Shown: piece after piece, positions 59,548 through 64,000 of the stretch | Layout of the letters: each line of letters begins with the position of its first letter | How positions within the stretch are numbered: position 1 is the first letter of the stretch | Assembly: GCF_002262885.1 (NCBI RefSeq) | Contig: NZ_NKYF01000014.1 | Location: 62,001 to 126,000, forward strand | DNA length: 64,000 nt | Direction: 5' to 3' | Source of the DNA: Pseudonocardia sp. MH-G8 | Lineage (GTDB): Bacteria; Actinomycetota; Actinomycetes; Mycobacteriales; Pseudonocardiaceae | Program-made: the position numbers and the translations under genes | The notes under the pieces: model-generated | Told to the model about the DNA's origin: nothing | Seen by the model: only the letters and a program-made list of their open reading frames with translations | Database searches by the model: none

Positions 59548-59931
59548 TCAGTGCGTCGGGCGCCCGGTGTCGAGCGGGGGGATCTCCGGCAGGTCTGCGT
59601 CGGGATCCGCGGCCGCGTCGGGGTCGTCGCTGCCTCGCTCCACGATCGCCTGCAGTGCGGCCACGTGGGTGAGGAACGCCGAACGGCCCTCCGGGGTGAG
59701 CCGGACGTGCATCCGCTTGCCGCGGCCGATGCCGTTGCGGTGCACCGCGACGAACCCGGCCCGTTCGAGGGTGGTGACCTGTTTGGACAGTGCCGAGTCG
59801 GTCAGCGCCAAGGTGTCGCGCAGGCGTCCGAACTCGATCCAGCGGGTCGCCGAGAGCAGCGAGACGAGCGACAGCCGGGTCGGGGCGTGGATCAGCTCGC
59901 TGAAGCCCGCGGGGTGGGCGGGTGTGGTCAC
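59548..59931 (-). CDS. Winged-helix regulator (HTH_27/MarR-like)
   Basis: The 127-residue product reads FSELIHAPTRLSLVSLLSATRWIEFGRLRDTLALTDSALSKQ in outline, the compact winged helix of the PF13601 group, with an acidic Pro/Asp tail. GTG 59931 overlaps the upstream membrane-protein stop. The pair is probably autoregulated through the palindrome at 60415-60433. Confidence 0.8.
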   Translation of the reverse strand: MTTPAHPAGFSELIHAPTRLSLVSLLSATRWIEFGRLRDTLALTDSALSKQVTTLERAGFVAVHRNGIGRGKRMHVRLTPEGRSAFLTHVAALQAIVERGSDDPDAAADPDADLPEIPPLDTGRPTH

Positions 59932-60401
59932 CGGCCCGCCCGTCGCAGTTCGACGGCGCGCCATGCTGATCCGACGACCAGCACGACCGGTAGCGCGGCG
60001 CCGAGCGAGAGCGTCTGGTCCCACGGCACGTCGTTGCTCCGCAGCCAGGTCCCGATCCCGATCGTCAGCAGCAGGCACGCCACGGCGAGCACCGCGAACG
60101 CGGTTGCCGCCCGGCCCGTCGAACGGTCGGGTCGCAGCCGCATGCGGCGCTGGGCCAGCACGCCCAGCAGCGCAAGGGCGAGCAGCACCAGGAGGGGGAC
60201 GACCCACCGCAGCACCGTGCCGTTCCAGGACGGGAACTGCATCCGGACGTCCTGGAGTGCCGCCGAGCCGAGTAGCAGTACCGAGGCCGCCGCGACCCAC
60301 CAGGACGGGGCGAACTCCCGCCAGGCGATCGCCGACACCTCGTCCTGGCGACCCCGGATCTCCGCGAGCGCGTCCTGGGCCTGCTCCCTGTCCACCATCA
60401 C
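59928..60401 (-). CDS. Four-helix membrane protein
   Basis: The 157-residue protein has a charged N-terminus and four hydrophobic segments (WWVAAASVLLLGSAAL, VVPLLVLLALALLGVLA, AFAVLAVACLLLTIGIG and LGAALPVVLVVGSAW). It is co-transcribed with a small winged-helix regulator, an arrangement seen often in actinobacteria. Function unknown. ATG 60401 or 60398 may be the start. Confidence 0.7.
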   Translation of the reverse strand: MMVDREQAQDALAEIRGRQDEVSAIAWREFAPSWWVAAASVLLLGSAALQDVRMQFPSWNGTVLRWVVPLLVLLALALLGVLAQRRMRLRPDRSTGRAATAFAVLAVACLLLTIGIGTWLRSNDVPWDQTLSLGAALPVVLVVGSAWRAVELRRAGR

Positions 60402-60414
60402 ACCCCCTCCGAAA

Positions 60415-60433
60415 ACCTTCCTGACGGGAAAGT
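60415..60433. promoter_or_regulatory. Operator candidate of the membrane protein/regulator pair
   Basis: ACCTTCC-TGACG-GGAAAGT is an inverted repeat with one mismatch directly upstream of the membrane-protein start, in locally AT-richer DNA. Confidence 0.5.
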
Positions 60434-60595
60434 ATCAAGAAGGATTCCTCGGTGGCAAGTATCCGCAGGGCGACGGGAACGGGCTTTCGCCGCGCCGCAC
60501 CGCGACGACGCCCCGCCGCGCCGACGGGGCTCGGGGATCCGCTGGGGGACGGCGGATACGCTGGACGCTCACCATCCGTCCTCCTGGAGTCACTC

Positions 60596-61993
60596 GTGGC
60601 CAGCAAGCCGTCTTCCGCAAAGATCGACACCATCGTCGCGCTCGCCAAGCGCCGCGGCTTCGTCTTCGCGTCGGGAGAGATCTACGGCGGTACCCGCTCG
60701 GCCTGGGACTACGGGCCCTTGGGCGTGGAGCTCAAGGAGAACCTGAAGCGGCAGTGGTGGAAGTACATGGTCACCAGCCGGGACGACGTCGTCGGCCTCG
60801 ACAGCTCGGTGATCCTGCCCCGCCAGGTCTGGGTGGCGTCGGGCCACGTCGGCGTGTTCACCGACCCGCTGGTCGAGTGCCTGAGCTGCCACCGCCGCTT
60901 CCGGGCCGACCAGCTGGCCGAGGAGTACAGCGAGCGCACCGGCAAGAACGTCGCCGAGGACGACCTGACCGACGTGCCCTGTCCGAACTGCGGCAACCGC
61001 GGCCAGTACACCGAGCCGCGCGACTTCAACATGATGCTCAAGACCTACCTCGGCCCGGTGGAGTCCGAGGAGGGCCTGGCCTACCTGCGCCCGGAGACCG
61101 CGCAGGGCATCTTCGTCAACTTCCTCAACGTGCAGACCACGTCGCGCAAGAAGCCGCCGTTCGGCATCGGCCAGATGGGCAAGAGCTTCCGCAACGAGAT
61201 CACGCCGGGCAACTTCATCTTCCGCACGCGCGAGTTCGAGCAGATGGAGATGGAGTACTTCGTCGAGCCGGGCTCCGACGAGGAGCTGCACCAGTACTGG
61301 ATCGACGAGCGCACGCGCTGGTACACCGACCTCGGTATCGACGCGGACAACCTGCGCCACTACGAGCACCCGAAGGAGAAGCTCTCCCACTACTCGAAGC
61401 GCACCGTCGACATCGAGTACCGGTTCGGCTTCTCGGGTTCGGAGTGGGGTGAGCTGGAGGGCGTGGCCAACCGCACCGACTTCGACCTCACCACGCACTC
61501 GAACCACTCGGGTGTGGACCTGTCGTTCTACGACCAGGCCTCGGGCACCCGCTACAAGCCCTACGTCATCGAGCCGGCGGCGGGCGTCGGCCGCTCGATG
61601 ATGGCGTTCCTCGTGGAGGCCTACACCGAGGACGAGGCGCCCAACGCCAAGGGCGGTGTCGACAAGCGCGTGGTGCTGCGCCTGGACCGGCGCCTCGCGC
61701 CCGTCAAGGCCGCCGTGCTGCCGCTGTCGCGAAACTCGGACCTCTCGCCGAAGGCCCGCGACCTCGCCACGGCGCTGCGCAAGCACTGGAACGTCGAGTT
61801 CGACGACGCCGGCGCGATCGGGCGCCGCTACCGCCGCCAGGACGAGATCGGCACCCCGTTCTGCATCACGGTCGACTTCGACACCCTGACGGACCAGGCC
61901 GTGACGATCCGCGAGCGCGACTCGATGAGCCAGGAACGAGTGGGGCTGGACCAGGTGGAGAGTTACCTGGGCGCCCGCCTACTGGGCTGCTGA
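60596..61993 (+). CDS. glyS: Glycyl-tRNA synthetase (alpha2 type)
   Basis: The 465-residue class II synthetase starts with [21 protein letters not shown] and has [35 protein letters not shown] and the C-terminal anticodon domain. Two CxxC pairs (CLSCHRRF and CPNCGNRG) form a zinc insert, as in actinobacterial enzymes. GTG 60596 has GGAG upstream, and TACGCT at 60557-60562 is a plausible -10. Confidence 0.97.
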   Translation: MASKPSSAKIDTIVALAKRRGFVFASGEIYGGTRSAWDYGPLGVELKENLKRQWWKYMVTSRDDVVGLDSSVILPRQVWVASGHVGVFTDPLVECLSCHRRFRADQLAEEYSERTGKNVAEDDLTDVPCPNCGNRGQYTEPRDFNMMLKTYLGPVESEEGLAYLRPETAQGIFVNFLNVQTTSRKKPPFGIGQMGKSFRNEITPGNFIFRTREFEQMEMEYFVEPGSDEELHQYWIDERTRWYTDLGIDADNLRHYEHPKEKLSHYSKRTVDIEYRFGFSGSEWGELEGVANRTDFDLTTHSNHSGVDLSFYDQASGTRYKPYVIEPAAGVGRSMMAFLVEAYTEDEAPNAKGGVDKRVVLRLDRRLAPVKAAVLPLSRNSDLSPKARDLATALRKHWNVEFDDAGAIGRRYRRQDEIGTPFCITVDFDTLTDQAVTIRERDSMSQERVGLDQVESYLGARLLGC

Positions 61994-61996
61994 CCG

Positions 61997-62995
61997 TCAG
62001 GCGGGGGCCGGGAGCAGGCGGTCCAGCAGGTCGTGCAGGGTTACCAGGCCTATTACCGATCCATCGTGTTCCACCAGGGCTATCTGGGTGTGCTCGGCGC
62101 GCATCGCGCCTAGCGCGTCGTGGATCGGGAGGTCGGCTGCCAGCGTCCGGACCGGGCGCATCAGCTCGCGCGCCGTGGTGCCGCCGGGGACGGCCAGCGC
62201 GTCCCGCACGTGGACGACACCGACCGCGTGCCCGTCCGCGTCGCCGACGACGAGGCGCAGGTGGCCGCTGTCGCGCGCCGCGGCGCGGATCGCGGCCGCG
62301 TCGGCGTCGGCGGGCACCCCCGCCACCTCCGAGCGCGGCCGGACGACCTCGCGCAGCGGCACCCGGTCCAGCTCGAGCGCGGTGACGATCTGGTCGCGGC
62401 GCTCCGGGTCGAGCGCGCCCGCCGTGGCGGAGTGCTCGACCAGCTCGCGCAGGTCGTCGGGGTTGTGCCCGCTCGCCAGCTCGTCGACGGGCTCGACGCC
62501 CACCCGGTGCAGGCACCAGTTCGCCATGCCGTTCAGCCCGACCAGGATCGGCCGGGTGAGGACCATGAAGCCGCGCATCGGCAGCGCAAGCAGCGTGGCC
62601 GAGCGCTCGGGGTGTGCGATGGCCCAGGACTTGGGGGCCATCTCGCCCACGACGAGGTGCAGGAACGTCACGACCAGCAGCGAGAGGACGAACGAGATGA
62701 TGGTCGTCCACGGGTCGCCCAGGCCGGTGAACAGCGGGTGCAGCAGCTCCTCGACGGCCGGCTTGCCGATCGCACCGAGCCCGAGGGTGCACAGCGTGAT
62801 GCCCAGCTGCGAGCCCGCCAGCAGCAGCGACAGGTCCTTCGCGGACTTGAGCGCCGCGCGTGCCGACGCGCTGCGGGCGGCGGCCTCCTCGAGGCGGTAG
62901 CGGCGAGCCGCGACGAGCGCGAACTCGATCGCGACGAAGAACGCGCTCAGCGCGATCAGCAGCGCGGAGACGCCGAGTGCGGCACCGGTGCTCAT
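61997..62995 (-). CDS. CNNM/CBS membrane protein, second of pair
   Basis: The 332-residue protein has the CNNM membrane domain (LIALSAFFVAIEFALVAARRYRLEEAA, and FLHLVVGEMAPKSWAIAHPE) and then a CBS pair, ending without the CorC_HlyC domain. The ATG overlaps the stop of the upstream homologue, so the two probably form a heteromeric ion exporter or regulator. It converges on glyS with three bases between. Confidence 0.88.
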   Translation of the reverse strand: MSTGAALGVSALLIALSAFFVAIEFALVAARRYRLEEAAARSASARAALKSAKDLSLLLAGSQLGITLCTLGLGAIGKPAVEELLHPLFTGLGDPWTTIISFVLSLLVVTFLHLVVGEMAPKSWAIAHPERSATLLALPMRGFMVLTRPILVGLNGMANWCLHRVGVEPVDELASGHNPDDLRELVEHSATAGALDPERRDQIVTALELDRVPLREVVRPRSEVAGVPADADAAAIRAAARDSGHLRLVVGDADGHAVGVVHVRDALAVPGGTTARELMRPVRTLAADLPIHDALGAMRAEHTQIALVEHDGSVIGLVTLHDLLDRLLPAPA

Positions 62996-64000
62996 GACGT
63001 GGACTCCGAGCTCTCGTCCGCCCACGCCATCCGCACGGACGAGGGCACGCGGCGTTCGAGGGCGAGCACCGTGAGGGCCAGGGAGCGCGGGGGCTCGCCC
63101 TCCTCGCTGAGCGAGGGGTTCGACAGCGTGATCCGCACGCTGTCGCCCAGCCGGGGGAGCCGCTGCAGCTCGTCGATCACGAGGCCGCCGACGGTCCGGT
63201 ACTCGCCGTCGGGCAGGTCCGCGTCGAGCAGGCGTTCCGCCTCCTCCACGGCGAGCGTGCCGGGCACGGTCCACTCCCCGTCGCCGACGGCCGTGTCGTC
63301 CGACCCAGCGGGGTCGTGCTCGTCGGTGATCTCGCCGACGAGCTCCTCCGCGATGTCCTCGGTGGTGATCACGCCGGCGAGCCCGCCGTACTCGTCGACG
63401 ACCACGGCGAACTCGTCGTCGGCGTCGCGGAGGCGGTCGAGCACGGTGGGCAGCGGGAGCGACGCGGGGACGAGGACGGGGGTGCGGGCGACGTCGGCGA
63501 CGCGCAGCGTCGCGAGGTCGGTGCGGTCGTCGAGGGAGAGCACGTCGCGCAGGCAGATGACGCCCACGACGTCGTCGGGACTCGTCCCGATGACCGGCAG
63601 GCGTGAGTGGCCCGAGGCCATGACCTCGACGAGCTCGGCGACGGTGGCGTGCGCCGGGACGGACGTGACCTTCGGTCGCGGGATCATCGCCGCACGGGCG
63701 GTGCGATCGGTGAAGTCGAGCACCCGGTCGAGCAGGGTGGACATCTCGTCGTCGAGGTCGCCGCTGTCGCGGGACTCGTCGATGATCGCTTCCAGGTCAC
63801 GCGGTGTCGCCGCGTGCTCGACGTCGTGCACCGGTTCGATGCGCAGCACCTTGAGCAGCAGGTTCGAGGCGGCGTCGAACATGCGGATGAGCCAGCCGAA
63901 CGTCGCGAGGTACACCGAGGTGGACAGCGCGAGTGCGCGGGCCACCGGCTCGGGCCGGGCGATCGCGAGGTTCTTCGGGAACAGCTCGCCGAACACCATC
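62992..64000 (-). CDS. CNNM/CBS/CorC membrane protein, 5' end outside window
   Basis: The visible 335 residues start within the membrane domain (MVFGELFPKNLAIARPEPVA), then a CBS pair (MIPRPKVTSVPAHATVAELV and HSRLPVIGTSPDDVVGVI), VVVDEYGGLAGVITTEDIAEEL and the C-terminal CorC_HlyC domain. It is the same family as the gene at 43741. The true start lies beyond the right edge. Confidence 0.88.
   Translation of the reverse strand, partial: MVFGELFPKNLAIARPEPVARALALSTSVYLATFGWLIRMFDAASNLLLKVLRIEPVHDVEHAATPRDLEAIIDESRDSGDLDDEMSTLLDRVLDFTDRTARAAMIPRPKVTSVPAHATVAELVEVMASGHSRLPVIGTSPDDVVGVICLRDVLSLDDRTDLATLRVADVARTPVLVPASLPLPTVLDRLRDADDEFAVVVDEYGGLAGVITTEDIAEELVGEITDEHDPAGSDDTAVGDGEWTVPGTLAVEEAERLLDADLPDGEYRTVGGLVIDELQRLPRLGDSVRITLSNPSLSEEGEPPRSLALTVLALERRVPSSVRMAWADESSESTS

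Overview
The window reads as chromosomal DNA of a very GC-rich actinobacterium, most likely of the order Pseudonocardiales (a Pseudonocardia-like genus). Supporting signs are strong G/C at third codon positions, many GTG starts, leaderless promoters of the TANNNT type, and a core gene order matching Mycobacterium tuberculosis: hemW, the sulfite reductase/cysH/CbiX group, hrcA-dnaJ2-rsmE, phoH-ybeY-corC-Rv2365c-like-era, recO, uppS, zur/smtB, glyS. No rRNA, tRNA, CRISPR array, prophage or intact insertion sequence was seen.

1-8.7 kb: a secreted protein cut by the window edge, a SpoU-type RNA methyltransferase, and the sulfur block. A minus-strand assimilatory sulfate operon (sir, a 13-codon mini-ORF, a 51-residue zinc ribbon, cysH, cysD, cysN, CbiX) is joined by stop/start overlaps. 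It is preceded by a cysteine-type leader peptide. A TauE/SafE sulfur-anion transporter downstream has its own candidate leader peptide. CysH is of the APS-reductase type and there is no APS kinase, so sulfate probably goes ATP sulfurylase, APS reductase, sulfite reductase. CbiX would supply siroheme iron.

8.7-20.7 kb: hemW, a VapBC pair, an anchored beta-helix protein, an OhrR-like MarR regulator, a DUF5313 membrane protein, and a complete soluble NAD-dependent formate dehydrogenase operon (fdsG-fdsB-fdsA-fdsD-moeA-fdhD) with its cofactor genes. A second VapBC pair follows.

20.8-26.9 kb: an L7/L12-like membrane protein, a LysR regulator with no ordinary start codon, an ASCH protein, the heat-shock group hrcA-dnaJ2-rsmE, and a lipoprotein esterase.

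27-34.8 kb: a catabolic cluster that looks like one regulon. It has an MHS transporter, a TetR repressor and a divergent five-gene operon (MaoC-like dehydratase, alpha/beta hydrolase, acyl-CoA/AMP ligase, cyclase-family metal hydrolase, ThDP enzyme). Three near-identical 12-bp palindromes mark its promoters. The substrate is unknown.

34.9-60.4 kb: the conserved phoH...uppS row, interrupted by accessory genes: alditol oxidase, LhgO, a P450 with an unusual TetR protein, and a DedA/two-component operon. A VWA protein, a GH38 mannosidase, the Zur/SmtB pair, a decayed SDR gene and several small regulatory units are also here. 60.6-64 kb: glyS and two CNNM/CBS membrane proteins, the last cut by the window end.

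The non-coding DNA holds many long, nearly perfect palindromes at gene ends. Two form families: a 62-bp type with three copies in the same register, and a type ending in GTGCCGTTCG with two full copies and one half copy. A separate 48-bp palindrome lies in frame inside moeA.
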